A stretch of 64,000 bases of DNA from an uncultured Porphyromonadaceae bacterium (GCA_947649495.1 CANSRU010000011.1:1-64000), one strand, 5' to 3'; shown: positions 19,546 through 29,715, counted from the first letter of the stretch. Numbers and translations: made by a program. Notes: generated by a model from the sequence alone, not told the origin.

Positions 19546-20583
19546 TTATTTAGCGTAAACATTGAAATCGCCACATTCTATTTCCGGATTGCCCCAACCG
19601 GAAGTATTCGGTACCACAAGTTTGATGTAGCGCATGGGCACGGCGCCATATAGACCAACGAACGATTTGCCACTCCAATCGGAAACCTGAAGAGTACCGA
19701 TATCATTCCAATTACTGTTGTCAGTGCTGAAATATAGCTGAGTACCATCGGCGAAAGTACCGTAATCATAACCCCAGTTTTGGTAACAAGCTTTGATTCC
19801 GGCGACATTGTATACTCGACCCATGTCTACGACTACAGTTGCGACATCGCCTGATCCTTCGAACACGGCAGAGTTACCGGCATCGCCATCGAACCAGGCC
19901 GCTGGATCGCATGGAACTTGCTCCCAAGTACTATAATCGTACTTGGTACCCACCTCAGTGCCATCTATTCCGGTCACAGTCCAAGCGCTGCGGTCAGAGA
20001 CGAGCGAACCGATACAATTTCCTTCGGTCGCATCGTCGTTGACAATCTTCTCACTGATTCCTACAGTAAGATAGGAAATCGAGTTGACACTTTGAGCCGG
20101 ACGGGCGGAACCGCCATTGACCGACGACATGCGCACGGGGATAATGTATCCTTTTCTATCGGTGAGATTGGGGAGATATTCTTCGCTGATGGAGACAAAA
20201 GCTGTATCGACCGATTCAAACGCACCGGCGGGAATAGTGACAACATCCTGACTCAAGCTGACAGCTTCGGCAGGAACGGCCAGAAATTCAGTGCCGTTTT
20301 GCTCATTATAAGCATCAATGAGTGAGTTATCAACTTCAATCCCGATTTTGATGTCACCGGCAGCACTCGAACGAGCCTTGGCTATGAATCCGCAGTTGAC
20401 GCCACCGAAAGTACCTACGGGAGTCTGTATGATACCGTATGAACCTGAATTATCGGGTATGTAAACCACATTGTTTGCGTCGCCCGGAAAATCGTATTCA
20501 TCATCGTCGTCGCACGATGTGAATCCCATCGAGCAAACAGCAATAGCACTTGCTATTATTGATATATTTCTAAATTGTTTCAT
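19546..20583 (-). CDS. Surface lipoprotein with DUF1735 and F5/8 type C (discoidin) domain
   Basis: GFTSCDDDDEYD lipobox with acidic export signal; VVDMGRVYNVAGIKACYQNWGYDYGT...MRYIKLVVPN. Confidence 0.85.
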   Translation of the reverse strand: MKQFRNISIIASAIAVCSMGFTSCDDDDEYDFPGDANNVVYIPDNSGSYGIIQTPVGTFGGVNCGFIAKARSSAAGDIKIGIEVDNSLIDAYNEQNGTEFLAVPAEAVSLSQDVVTIPAGAFESVDTAFVSISEEYLPNLTDRKGYIIPVRMSSVNGGSARPAQSVNSISYLTVGISEKIVNDDATEGNCIGSLVSDRSAWTVTGIDGTEVGTKYDYSTWEQVPCDPAAWFDGDAGNSAVFEGSGDVATVVVDMGRVYNVAGIKACYQNWGYDYGTFADGTQLYFSTDNSNWNDIGTLQVSDWSGKSFVGLYGAVPMRYIKLVVPNTSGWGNPEIECGDFNVYAK

Positions 20584-20597
20584 GTTGATTCAAATTA

Positions 20598-21593
20598 TTA
20601 GTAAAGTGCGGGATTCTGAATCTGAATGCAGCGACGGAAATGATAATATGGTTCGATATTGGTTTCCGTCACGTTATAATTACGATGGATGAAGAATGCA
20701 CCGAAACCACCCTTGCGGCCTGATGTCGGTTTCCAACGAGCCTGATTGTACAGACCTGAAAGATCACCTTTCCAGTTATCGCCCACATTCTCGCAATTGA
20801 CAACCTTGCTATCGGGCCAACCGGCTGCGCCACCGACACCACCTCCGTAGGACTGCTTGAAATAGTAATTGGAAAGTTCCGCAGTTCCGGAAGGTGCGCC
20901 ACCGTCAATACAAAGCAGTTTATCGCAGATTCCCTCCTGATTTGCAACCTCATCGCCATAGCGTTCGCGTATGAGCTCGCGACGTTCCTCTTTAGTAATG
21001 TTGGGATTCGGGCCAAGATACTGGGCGAGGTGACGGTAGAAAATCATAAAGTTATCACCGCTCAGATAGTCGCCTTCAGGCTCATAGTCGGCATCGAAGC
21101 CATCGAGGTCGTTATCGAAAATCTGATCAAGGAAGTAATTGGCATACTGACGGAACGACTCCTCGATTTTCTCACGGTCGTTTTCAGCACGACCCTCGTT
21201 GTAAAGCTGCTTGAAGGGTTTGTCGTTGGTTTCGGCATCTATACGTGTAATAGCCACCACAAGCATCTTTGTTCCCTTGACTTTCTGCACGAAACGCATC
21301 TCTTCTACAACATCGGGCTTGGTAGGTATACCACCCCAGAGCGAACAGATGTCGAGCGAGTCGGGCAAGCCCATGAAGCGTACGGCCATGGAGTTCTGAG
21401 GGCCATACTCGGCAAACCAGCCGAAAGCAATCTCGTGGTCGCTGGCCTTGTAGTCGCGCAGGTTCTGGTAGTACTGCGGTCCGTAGGTGAACGGAGGATT
21501 GATAACATCGGGCTCTATGCGCTCAACATCATCGCAAGCGGTAAAGGCCGTGCCGACAACCACCATCGGAAGAATATATTTGAAAAGTTTCAT
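20598..21593 (-). CDS. GH18 glycosidase (endo-beta-N-acetylglucosaminidase type) lipoprotein
   Basis: NDLDGFDADYEPEGDYL (DxxDxDxE); lipobox FTACDD. Confidence 0.9.
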   Translation of the reverse strand: MKLFKYILPMVVVGTAFTACDDVERIEPDVINPPFTYGPQYYQNLRDYKASDHEIAFGWFAEYGPQNSMAVRFMGLPDSLDICSLWGGIPTKPDVVEEMRFVQKVKGTKMLVVAITRIDAETNDKPFKQLYNEGRAENDREKIEESFRQYANYFLDQIFDNDLDGFDADYEPEGDYLSGDNFMIFYRHLAQYLGPNPNITKEERRELIRERYGDEVANQEGICDKLLCIDGGAPSGTAELSNYYFKQSYGGGVGGAAGWPDSKVVNCENVGDNWKGDLSGLYNQARWKPTSGRKGGFGAFFIHRNYNVTETNIEPYYHFRRCIQIQNPALY

Positions 21594-21623
21594 AATTCTT
21601 AAAGTGATAATGATAAAATGTGA

Positions 21624-23246
21624 TTAACGTTTAACATCCCACCACAGACGGGTGCCGGCATTGTCCTGTCCGCCGAGCATCTGAACGGCAGCATTGACAT
21701 TGGCGGTATTGTTGGAGAACTCGGTGGAGGGGAACTGGATACGGCTTATCATCTCGTTGTTGCTCACACCTGAAGCATAGCTGTAGGTCTCGATGCGGAC
21801 CCAACCGGGATAGCCTGTGCGACGCATCTCGCTCCATGCCTCCTGACCGTCGGGATAAAGGGCAATCCACTTCTGAAGCATGATACGCTCAAGTTTCTCA
21901 TCCTGCGAAGCACTGTTGTCCCAGGCGACGGTGAGATTTGAAAGCATGCTTCCTACATTGACATCGCGATTGGTACGGGGATCAGTCCATGCTGTTTTGG
22001 GCAGAGAGGAGTTGTCGGCAATATAGCTGTCGGCACCACTTACACCGGCACTCTCGAATGAAGTGCGTATGCCCTGTTCGTACAGCTCCTGCACATTTCC
22101 GTTACCCATACCGAGACGGAGCTTGGCTTCAGCCTGCAGGAACCACGCTTCGGCAGCATGCATCCAAGGGAGATTGGAATTGGTGTCGTAGTTGGCCTGC
22201 GAGGTTATGCCGGGATATGAACCGAGATTACTTGTCATGCCGTTGCGCATACCGGTATACTCGCCGGTATCGGTGGCGGGGATAAAATAGGCTCTCATAC
22301 GCGGGTCGCCGAGACCGTTGAGATAGCAATCCATAGTGGCGCTCATGCGAAGGTCGCCGTTGCTGTTGAACGAGCGGGTCACTTCGTAAATCGGGTTGGT
22401 GAACGAGAAGGTGGCACTCTGTGTCAGTGCTGCATCATCGCTCGCAGAAGCCATGAAACCACAGGGGGCATCGAATGCTTTCTGTGCTTCGGCTCGTGCT
22501 TTAGCCTCGTCAACGTAAGATATACGCATGGCAAGACGCAGACGCAATGTGTTGGCAAACTTGAGCCATTTGGCCACATTGCCCTGGTATACGAAATCGT
22601 ATTTCTGCATGTAGGGCTTACCAATGGTGCTCTGATAGTTCTGGAGCACATCCATTGACTGGTCGAGTTCGGTGAAGAACTGATTGTAGACCTCCTGCTG
22701 GGAGTCGTAGGCCACATTGATACCTGTGCCGAACTGGCTGTAGGGTATAGGGCCGTATTTGTCGGTGATGCGGTTCATTGCAAACACCTTGACCACTGTG
22801 GCGAGTGCGCGGTCCACTGAATTTTCGTCGGTGTACTTCACTATTTCGCTCCAGGGCTGCATTATGTCGGTGTAAGCACGGTTGAACGGCATGTTGTACC
22901 AATGGTCCTGCATCTGGTAATGGTCGTGGTGACGGTTACCGATATTGTATCCGCTGTTCACGTTGGCAAAGTAGCTTGCGAAGATATCGCCGGTGAGCAT
23001 CTGGCATATCTGATATGTGCCGCCTTCGTCCTGACCCACCACGAACACACCGCGCTGCATCTGTGCGAAGAAAGCGCCTGTGCGGAGCTGGTCGCGGTCA
23101 AGTTCCTCGTCGGTGACTTCGTTAGGGTTGACGTTCCAGCTCTCGAACGAATCGGTACATGAGCTCAACATCATACCTCCGGCCAGAATGGCACCGCTGA
23201 TATAAGCGGAAAGTCTGTTGATATTTTTCATTTTGATTTGTTGCAT
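21624..23246 (-). CDS. susD-like: SusD/RagB-like nutrient-binding lipoprotein
   Basis: LSSCTDSFESWNVNPNEVTDEELDRD; LPWMHAAEAWFLQAEAKLRLG. Confidence 0.92.
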   Translation of the reverse strand: MQQIKMKNINRLSAYISGAILAGGMMLSSCTDSFESWNVNPNEVTDEELDRDQLRTGAFFAQMQRGVFVVGQDEGGTYQICQMLTGDIFASYFANVNSGYNIGNRHHDHYQMQDHWYNMPFNRAYTDIMQPWSEIVKYTDENSVDRALATVVKVFAMNRITDKYGPIPYSQFGTGINVAYDSQQEVYNQFFTELDQSMDVLQNYQSTIGKPYMQKYDFVYQGNVAKWLKFANTLRLRLAMRISYVDEAKARAEAQKAFDAPCGFMASASDDAALTQSATFSFTNPIYEVTRSFNSNGDLRMSATMDCYLNGLGDPRMRAYFIPATDTGEYTGMRNGMTSNLGSYPGITSQANYDTNSNLPWMHAAEAWFLQAEAKLRLGMGNGNVQELYEQGIRTSFESAGVSGADSYIADNSSLPKTAWTDPRTNRDVNVGSMLSNLTVAWDNSASQDEKLERIMLQKWIALYPDGQEAWSEMRRTGYPGWVRIETYSYASGVSNNEMISRIQFPSTEFSNNTANVNAAVQMLGGQDNAGTRLWWDVKR

Positions 23247-26200
23247 TAGAAGTTAACTTTAACTGAGAAGCCGAGGTTGCGCATCGACGGCATCATGAAG
23301 TAGTCGATACCGCTCCAGCCCATGTTGGTGTTGGCTGTAAGTTCGGGGTCGTAAGGGGCTTTCTTGTAGAAGAAGAACAGGTTGCGGCCGATGAACGACA
23401 CGTTCAGACCCTGAATCCAGTTGACCCAACGCTTAACCGGGATGTCGTAGCCGAGGGTGAGTTCGCCAAGACGCACGTTGGTTGCCGAATAGACATAGTT
23501 CTCACCGATATTCGAACCTACATATTCAATATATTTCTGAGCTGCGGGGACAATGGCACCGTTTATCATCACGCCGGCATTATCGCGGGCTATAGCCGAG
23601 GTCTTCGACACACCGTAGGCATCCATCATGGCTTCAGTCATCGAAACGACCTGACCGCCGATGCGGGCATTGATAAGGAAGCCGAGTGAAAGTCCGTTCC
23701 AGTGGAAGGTGTTACGCCAGCCCATGGTGTACTTGGGTTCGGCGTTGCCGGCATAAATCCAGCCATCGCCGAGAGGACCGGCCTTGTCGTCCTTGCTCAC
23801 GGTGTTTTCCACATAATCCACTATCACATTACCGTGGAAGTCGCGCTTGAGAGTGGTAACGTAGAGGTCGCCTATGGAACCGCCCTCAATCAGACGGCTC
23901 TTGACATTGCCCACGGTTGCTATGTCGAGCACTTTCTGCTCGGCAACGATGCCGGGAGCCACCTCTACAGGACGAAGAAGCTTGACAATCTTGTTGCGGT
24001 TGATGGTATAGGTGAAGTTGGACTCCCACTGAACCGGGCCGAGAGGCTGATTGATGCCGAGGCTCAGTTCGATACCCTTGTTGTCAATCTGACCGCCGTT
24101 GATATAGATTGAGCTATAACCTGATGCGGCTGAGAGTGTGGGGTTGAAGAGCTGATTGTAAGTGGAGGTCTTGTAAAGAGAGATGTTGAAATTAATCTTG
24201 TCCATCCACAGGCGTGCGTTCAAACCTACTTCCCATGCCTTGGTACGTTCGGGCTTGATGTTATTGTTGGGATAGGTTGTGGTGGTCGATGGATAGCCTG
24301 ATTCAAAGGGATAGGTCTGATAAGCGATATAGCGCATGGGCGAGTTACCCACCTCAGAGTATGAACCGCGTACTTTCAAGAAAGAAAGCACATTGCCGCG
24401 CATGGCGGGAATCATGTCGGTGAGGATGGCCGAGAGACCTACGGAAGGATAAGCCACGTAGCTGCTGCTGGTCCATGCCAATGCCGACGACCAGTCGATG
24501 CGGCCTGCGAGGTCAAGATAGAGCATGTCACGCCATCCGAGCTGTGCAGTGGCGAATACCGACTGTGTCTGGTCGTGCCAGTTTTCCTGATCCTCTACGT
24601 AGTGCTGACCATTTTTATTAACCTGCTTGAGGGTGAATTTGTTGGCCACCGAAGTGAGGTCGCCACCGGTCTTGTACCAGTCGTACTTCATATCGTTGAT
24701 AGAGGCTCCTGCTGTGGCAGTGAGCGATACATCGCCAAACTTATTGCTGTAGTTGGCCATCACATCGGCATATATCTGACGTGTGGTGGCATCGGCTTTG
24801 TAATAAAGACCGTTTTCACCGGCAAATGTACCGTTGGTCGATGCACTGTACTTGGTCTCGTATTTCTCACCGGTCTGGTCAAGTTTGGCGCGGGCGCTGA
24901 TGTTAAGGCCTTTCACCACATTGTCCCAATATAGACCGCCGGTCATCATGAAGCGGTTCTTGTGGTTGATGAAGTTGTCGCGCTGGGTAATCCAGTAGGG
25001 GTTCTGGCTTGCGAGGTCGTCGTTCCAGGGCCAATACTGGGTCTTGAAGTTTCGGCTCGGGTCGTACATCTCGAATACCTTATAGGTGTCAAGACTATAG
25101 GACGGCGACATAAGGTAAAGGGGCACGAGGGGGTTCATGTATTTACCCGACGACACCATGTTGCGTTCCTTGACATTCATGTAGCTCGAAGCAAGGTCCA
25201 GACGGAGCTTGTCCTTGATGAGGTCAGTGGTGTTGCGTATGGTGAAGTTGTAACGGTCGAGAGTGTTGTTCTCGATGATACCCTCGGCATTTGTGGCTGC
25301 CAATGAGAGGAAAGTCTGATTGTTGGATGTACCGGTGGTCAATGTCACTGCATTGGTCTCATTGAAACCGGTCTGGAAGAAATCAGTGGGATCGTACGAA
25401 CTTGGCTGACCGAGTTTGGCACCCCAGCTGCGGAATTCACCGTTGGCGGCACCGTAAGTGTTCTGGAACTCGGGAGTGGCAGTGGCCTTGAGGAACTGAG
25501 TGGAGTTGGAGTAAGTGACCTTGGTCTTTCCCTCAGCACCCTTGCGGGTGGTAATCATTATGACACCGTTGGCGGCATCGCTACCGTAAAGAGCCGAGGC
25601 TGCGGCACCTGAAAGCACCGACATCGATTCGATATCCTCGGGGTTTAACATCGCAGCACCGTCGCCCGACATGCCCATGCCGGTGAAACCGTCCTTCATG
25701 CTATTGAGAAGCTGCTGGTTTTCAAGCGATGGCATAGGTATACCGTCAATAACATAGAGGGCGTTGTTGTTACCCGATATTGACTTGGTACCGCGCATCA
25801 CCACCTTGGCACCACCGCCAATACCGGTGGAGGAAGCATTGATGTTGACACCGGCTACCTTACCGGCCAGAGAGTTTACGAAGTTAGCATCTTTCACATT
25901 GGTGAGCTCGTCGGCCTTAATCTGCTGGGTATTGTAGGTAAGGGCTTTTTCCGAGCGCTTGATACCGAGGGCAGTCACCACCACCTCGTCGAGACTTGTG
26001 GCCGTGGGATCCATCTTGAGGTCGGCCACATCGCCCGAAGCCTTCAGTTCCACCGGTTTGTAACCTACGTATGTAGCCGAAACCACCGGATCGGTTCTAT
26101 CGGTAGTTATAGTGTAATTACCGTCAAAGTCGGTGGTGGCCACAGTTTTTGTGCCTTTGATACGCACGGTGACACCAATCATCGGGTCGCCGTTCTCATC

Positions 26201-26572
26201 AAGAATCTGACCGGTAATCTTACGTTTTTTCCCTACCGCGGGTGTTCCCGACTTTTTGGCCGAATCAACTTTTTTAAGATAAATGTGCTTGCCCTCTATC
26301 ACAAATGTGACTGAGGTTCCGTCAAGCAATTTCCTAAGCGCCTCATCTACCGGCTTGTCTTTAATCACTGCCGGACGCACCTTGGTGGTGGTAATGGCAT
26401 CGTCGTAAAAAAACTCGTAGCCCGCACCCGACCTGATTTGAGTTATCACATCGCCGAGATTGGATTTGTCGGTGGTGGTGACTGTGACATTTGCCATAGC
26501 CAGCGCCGACATCGCCAGGAATGTTCCGACAAACACATGCCGCATTCTGACTTTAAGGAATTTAATAAACAT
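23246..26572 (-). CDS. susC-like: SusC/RagA TonB-dependent transporter with N-terminal STN domain
   Basis: 1108 aa; STN segment (DKSNLGDVITQIRSGAGYEFFYDD), carboxypeptidase-regulatory-like domain GQILDENGDPMIGVTVRIKGT, TonB plug ALYVIDGIPM. Confidence 0.95.
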   Translation of the reverse strand: MFIKFLKVRMRHVFVGTFLAMSALAMANVTVTTTDKSNLGDVITQIRSGAGYEFFYDDAITTTKVRPAVIKDKPVDEALRKLLDGTSVTFVIEGKHIYLKKVDSAKKSGTPAVGKKRKITGQILDENGDPMIGVTVRIKGTKTVATTDFDGNYTITTDRTDPVVSATYVGYKPVELKASGDVADLKMDPTATSLDEVVVTALGIKRSEKALTYNTQQIKADELTNVKDANFVNSLAGKVAGVNINASSTGIGGGAKVVMRGTKSISGNNNALYVIDGIPMPSLENQQLLNSMKDGFTGMGMSGDGAAMLNPEDIESMSVLSGAAASALYGSDAANGVIMITTRKGAEGKTKVTYSNSTQFLKATATPEFQNTYGAANGEFRSWGAKLGQPSSYDPTDFFQTGFNETNAVTLTTGTSNNQTFLSLAATNAEGIIENNTLDRYNFTIRNTTDLIKDKLRLDLASSYMNVKERNMVSSGKYMNPLVPLYLMSPSYSLDTYKVFEMYDPSRNFKTQYWPWNDDLASQNPYWITQRDNFINHKNRFMMTGGLYWDNVVKGLNISARAKLDQTGEKYETKYSASTNGTFAGENGLYYKADATTRQIYADVMANYSNKFGDVSLTATAGASINDMKYDWYKTGGDLTSVANKFTLKQVNKNGQHYVEDQENWHDQTQSVFATAQLGWRDMLYLDLAGRIDWSSALAWTSSSYVAYPSVGLSAILTDMIPAMRGNVLSFLKVRGSYSEVGNSPMRYIAYQTYPFESGYPSTTTTYPNNNIKPERTKAWEVGLNARLWMDKINFNISLYKTSTYNQLFNPTLSAASGYSSIYINGGQIDNKGIELSLGINQPLGPVQWESNFTYTINRNKIVKLLRPVEVAPGIVAEQKVLDIATVGNVKSRLIEGGSIGDLYVTTLKRDFHGNVIVDYVENTVSKDDKAGPLGDGWIYAGNAEPKYTMGWRNTFHWNGLSLGFLINARIGGQVVSMTEAMMDAYGVSKTSAIARDNAGVMINGAIVPAAQKYIEYVGSNIGENYVYSATNVRLGELTLGYDIPVKRWVNWIQGLNVSFIGRNLFFFYKKAPYDPELTANTNMGWSGIDYFMMPSMRNLGFSVKVNF

Positions 26573-26741
26573 AGCTGATGTTTTGGTATTAATGATTGGT
26601 TATTACAAAACCATGAGGTTTATACACTATAAGCACATCTACATGCTAAATTACCTATCGGAAAGTTAAAAAATAAAATATGTTCTACAACATGTTTTTC
26701 TCTCCTGAACAACACCGTCCACCCCACCGCACTTTACAGAC

Positions 26742-26784
26742 CGTGGCGGGATCGCTCGAACATAGAGCCTGACCCCGCCACGTA
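26742..26784. terminator. Long hairpin between fecR-like gene and susC
   Basis: CGTGGCGGG...CCCGCCACG 9-bp perfect arms. Confidence 0.55.
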
Positions 26785-26800
26785 ACTATAGTAATTGATT

Positions 26801-27826
26801 TTATCTTTTCTTAGCCGATATCCACACCTCTCCATTCTCAATCGTATAGATTATAGGGAGAGTGTTGGACAGGATATTGAGAGTGGTATCAATGCTGTCA
26901 TATTTCATCGCCGCACCTGAATATGTGGCATTTGAACTAACATTGTCCTTTACATGCACTTTCATACCATATAGACGCTCGAGCGCCGAGGCAATCTGAC
27001 GTATAGTGGCATTGCGGAACGGAATGTTGTTGTCGTGCCACACGGCATCGAGCGGTGTGTCGGTATCGTTGACCGTAAGGAGACGGCCTTTGGGATCGTA
27101 AGTGGCTTTCTGTCCCGGAGTAAGCATCACACAACCGTCGCCCTCCGTTTCATTGACCTTGACACTCCCCTCCACCAGACTCACAAAGCTGAAAGCATCG
27201 CCTTGACTGCTGCGGAACGTAAATTTAGTTCCAAGCACGGTTACGTCGAGGTATTCACCATCGACAGTGAACGGGTGCGCCTCGTCGCGCTCCACCTCAA
27301 AATATGCCTCTCCATGAAGCGACACACTGCGGTTGGAAGCAAACGTTTCGGGATATTCAATAGTGGAATATTTATTGAGCCACACTTTGGAGCCATCGGG
27401 CAGAACGGCCTCAACCGGCGATGCCGCAGCCGTGAGCGTGACCATCTGAGTCTGTGTCGACATGATAAAAGGCATGGCGACAGCCACCAGCAACGCCACC
27501 GTTGCAGCCACCGCACCACCCCACAGCCATTTCCGGCGGCGCCGCGCCCGGGATATTCCCTCCTCGGCTGCAATGCGCCGGCAAAGCCTGGCGTAAGCCT
27601 TGTCACGCTCCGCGCATGAGGCATCTGAACCATAGCCGTCACGGGCAATAACATCGGCACGCTCAAGATCGAACAGCAGGCGGGCATTGTCGGGCGACCG
27701 GGATATCCAGTCGTTTATTTCGGCCAACTCGCTGTCGGAGCATTGCGAAGTGAGAAAGCGCGTAAGTATATCTTCTGATAATTTGGTCATGATAAAAATT
27801 GGCGTTCTAAGTATATTTAACACCAA
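26801..27826 (-). CDS. FecR-family anti-sigma factor
   Basis: TM segment after RRRRKWLWGGAVAATVALLVAVAM; VWLNKYSTIEYPETFASNRSVSLHGEAYFEVERDEAHPFTV. Confidence 0.93.
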   Translation of the reverse strand: MVLNILRTPIFIMTKLSEDILTRFLTSQCSDSELAEINDWISRSPDNARLLFDLERADVIARDGYGSDASCAERDKAYARLCRRIAAEEGISRARRRRKWLWGGAVAATVALLVAVAMPFIMSTQTQMVTLTAAASPVEAVLPDGSKVWLNKYSTIEYPETFASNRSVSLHGEAYFEVERDEAHPFTVDGEYLDVTVLGTKFTFRSSQGDAFSFVSLVEGSVKVNETEGDGCVMLTPGQKATYDPKGRLLTVNDTDTPLDAVWHDNNIPFRNATIRQIASALERLYGMKVHVKDNVSSNATYSGAAMKYDSIDTTLNILSNTLPIIYTIENGEVWISAKKR

Positions 27827-27852
27827 AAGTGGGAAATATACTTAACGCATGA

Positions 27853-28416
27853 TTAAAAAAACGTATTAATGAACAACAAAAAGAACAAATAGCGCAATTT
27901 TTCGCGCAAAATGCGCAGTGCTTTATAAATATGGGCGTCGACCGTGCGCACCGAGACACCCATGGCATCGGCAATATCGCGATTGCGCAGACCGTGGATA
28001 TAGCTCAACTTGAATGCCTCCCGGCATTTATCGGGCAATTCGCTTATAGCCACATCTATCTGACGCCGCATCTCCTCACGCTCGATATCGACAGACTGAT
28101 CGGCCTCGGTGAGAAGATGCTCCATACGCATGGAATCGATTGATTCCAACAAATCTATCCTCAATGAATCAGCGCCACGACCACGCAACACATTAAGCGA
28201 ACGGGTCGATACAGCCTGATAAAGATAGCCGGATATGTTTCCGCTGAAATCTATGCGGTTTCGGTTCTGCCAAAGTTCGAAAAACACATCCTCCACCACA
28301 TCCGCGGCATCGTCGTCGCTGTCAAGAAAACGGCGCGCATGAACTCGGAGGCGCGTATAGTACGTCTCAAAAAGATGGCGGTAATATTCTGATATGTCTA
28401 ATTCTTCGGAATCCAA
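27853..28416 (-). CDS. ECF RNA polymerase sigma-70 factor
   Basis: DDAADVVEDVFFELWQNR; LPDKCREAFKLSYIHGLRNRDIADAMGVSVRTVDAHIYKALRILREKL. Confidence 0.94.
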   Translation of the reverse strand: MDSEELDISEYYRHLFETYYTRLRVHARRFLDSDDDAADVVEDVFFELWQNRNRIDFSGNISGYLYQAVSTRSLNVLRGRGADSLRIDLLESIDSMRMEHLLTEADQSVDIEREEMRRQIDVAISELPDKCREAFKLSYIHGLRNRDIADAMGVSVRTVDAHIYKALRILREKLRYLFFLLFINTFF

Positions 28417-28556
28417 TGTTTCATGGCACGCACAAGGTCATTATAATATTGTCAGGGTGCGCAGCTGTTTGAATTTCACCTTATGTTCCTGTACGCCGCA
28501 AAATTATAAAAAATGTGAAAAATTACCCCCCCCAATTGTTAAATCATATTAACAGA

Positions 28557-28616
28557 CCTATATAACATAGGCCACCCATACTTAGTACAGGCAGCCTATA
28601 TATATTATATATAAGG
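28557..28616. repeat. Tandem AT-rich palindromes
   Basis: CCTAT-ataac-ATAGG (28557-28571) and CCTATATATATTATATATAAGG (28595-28616). Confidence 0.6.
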
Positions 28617-28621
28617 TGTAT

Positions 28622-28753
28622 CTAACGGCCCATCTCAAAGACAAACCCGTTATCGTCGAAACCATCCGGAGCCACGATGTAAAAATATATCATGCGATGG
28701 CTCGGTTCGTCACCCTGTATACGATTATCCAACAATGGATTACTTTTGGCTAT
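28622..28753 (-). pseudogene. Possible remnant of a deleted gene's 3' end (C-terminal ~43 codons)
   Basis: Frame shifted from the neighbouring stop reads IAKSNPLLDNRIQGDEPSHRMIYFYIVAPDGFDDNGFVFEMGR*; protein-like, no plausible start. Confidence 0.35.
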
Positions 28754-29639
28754 TCAGAAAGATTGAATAAGGGACGCGACCTCGCCATATAGTATCAGGG
28801 GTGAGGCCGAGTATATGTGCCATGAGCGGGGTTATGTCGGTTGACATTACCAATTCTGGAATCTGGTATCCATGCTTGATACCTTTTCCCCACACCACCA
28901 ACGGTGACAGCATCTCAGACATTGAGGTGCCACCATGATTTTTATCCAGGCCACCATGGTCGGCCGTTATCACAAACACCGTATCGTCTATTATGCCGGC
29001 CTCCTCCACTGCCTTGACTATCCGGGCTATGCAGCTGTCAAGATACGTCATCATCCCATAATATTCCGCAGACCCCCAACCGGTATCGTGCCCGGGATGG
29101 TCGGGACGGTCAAAAACCACAGCTATCAATTCGGGACGGTTGGCACGTATGTAATCACATGCCCGCTGTGTTATATTTTCAAGAGTGGGCTGCTCGAAAT
29201 GGTTGAGCGACAATGTATCCACAAGATGTTTTATACCGTCCCATTCAGCAAACAGCGCGAGGTTGGCATCGGGGTTCTCGTTTCTCGCCACCTGAAATAT
29301 AGTAGGCAGTATGCCATTTTTCTTCACCGCTCCGGCAGGTTGCTCAAGTTCGGGTGTTTTTGAACCCCATTGCAGGTATCCATGTACCTCCGTAGGCACC
29401 CCCATGAATATCGAGGCCCAGTTGATGGCACTTGACGATGGCAACACACTGCGTTTGCTCAACGTCAGGGCGCCCTCCGACGCAAGTTTCTTCACTGTGG
29501 GCATATCCGATTTTTCGTAAGTATTTGCAGCCCACCCGTCAAGACCGATAAACACCACATGACCCGCTACATTGTCCGTAGCACCACACGCGAACCACAC
29601 CATAAGCATGGCCGCGACTGTACTTAAAAATCTAACCAT
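28740..29639 (-). CDS. Alkaline phosphatase-superfamily protein (type I phosphodiesterase/nucleotide pyrophosphatase)
   Basis: VFIGLDGWAANTYEKSDMPTVKKLASEGALT; FVITADHGG; signal peptide. Confidence 0.85.
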   Translation of the reverse strand: MVRFLSTVAAMLMVWFACGATDNVAGHVVFIGLDGWAANTYEKSDMPTVKKLASEGALTLSKRSVLPSSSAINWASIFMGVPTEVHGYLQWGSKTPELEQPAGAVKKNGILPTIFQVARNENPDANLALFAEWDGIKHLVDTLSLNHFEQPTLENITQRACDYIRANRPELIAVVFDRPDHPGHDTGWGSAEYYGMMTYLDSCIARIVKAVEEAGIIDDTVFVITADHGGLDKNHGGTSMSEMLSPLVVWGKGIKHGYQIPELVMSTDITPLMAHILGLTPDTIWRGRVPYSIFLNSQK

Positions 29640-29715
29640 ATCTTTACTCTTTTGTATAATTATTCAGCAAGTACAAAGATACAAAGAGCGTGGATAGAAT
29701 ACAAGTTTAACGCCA

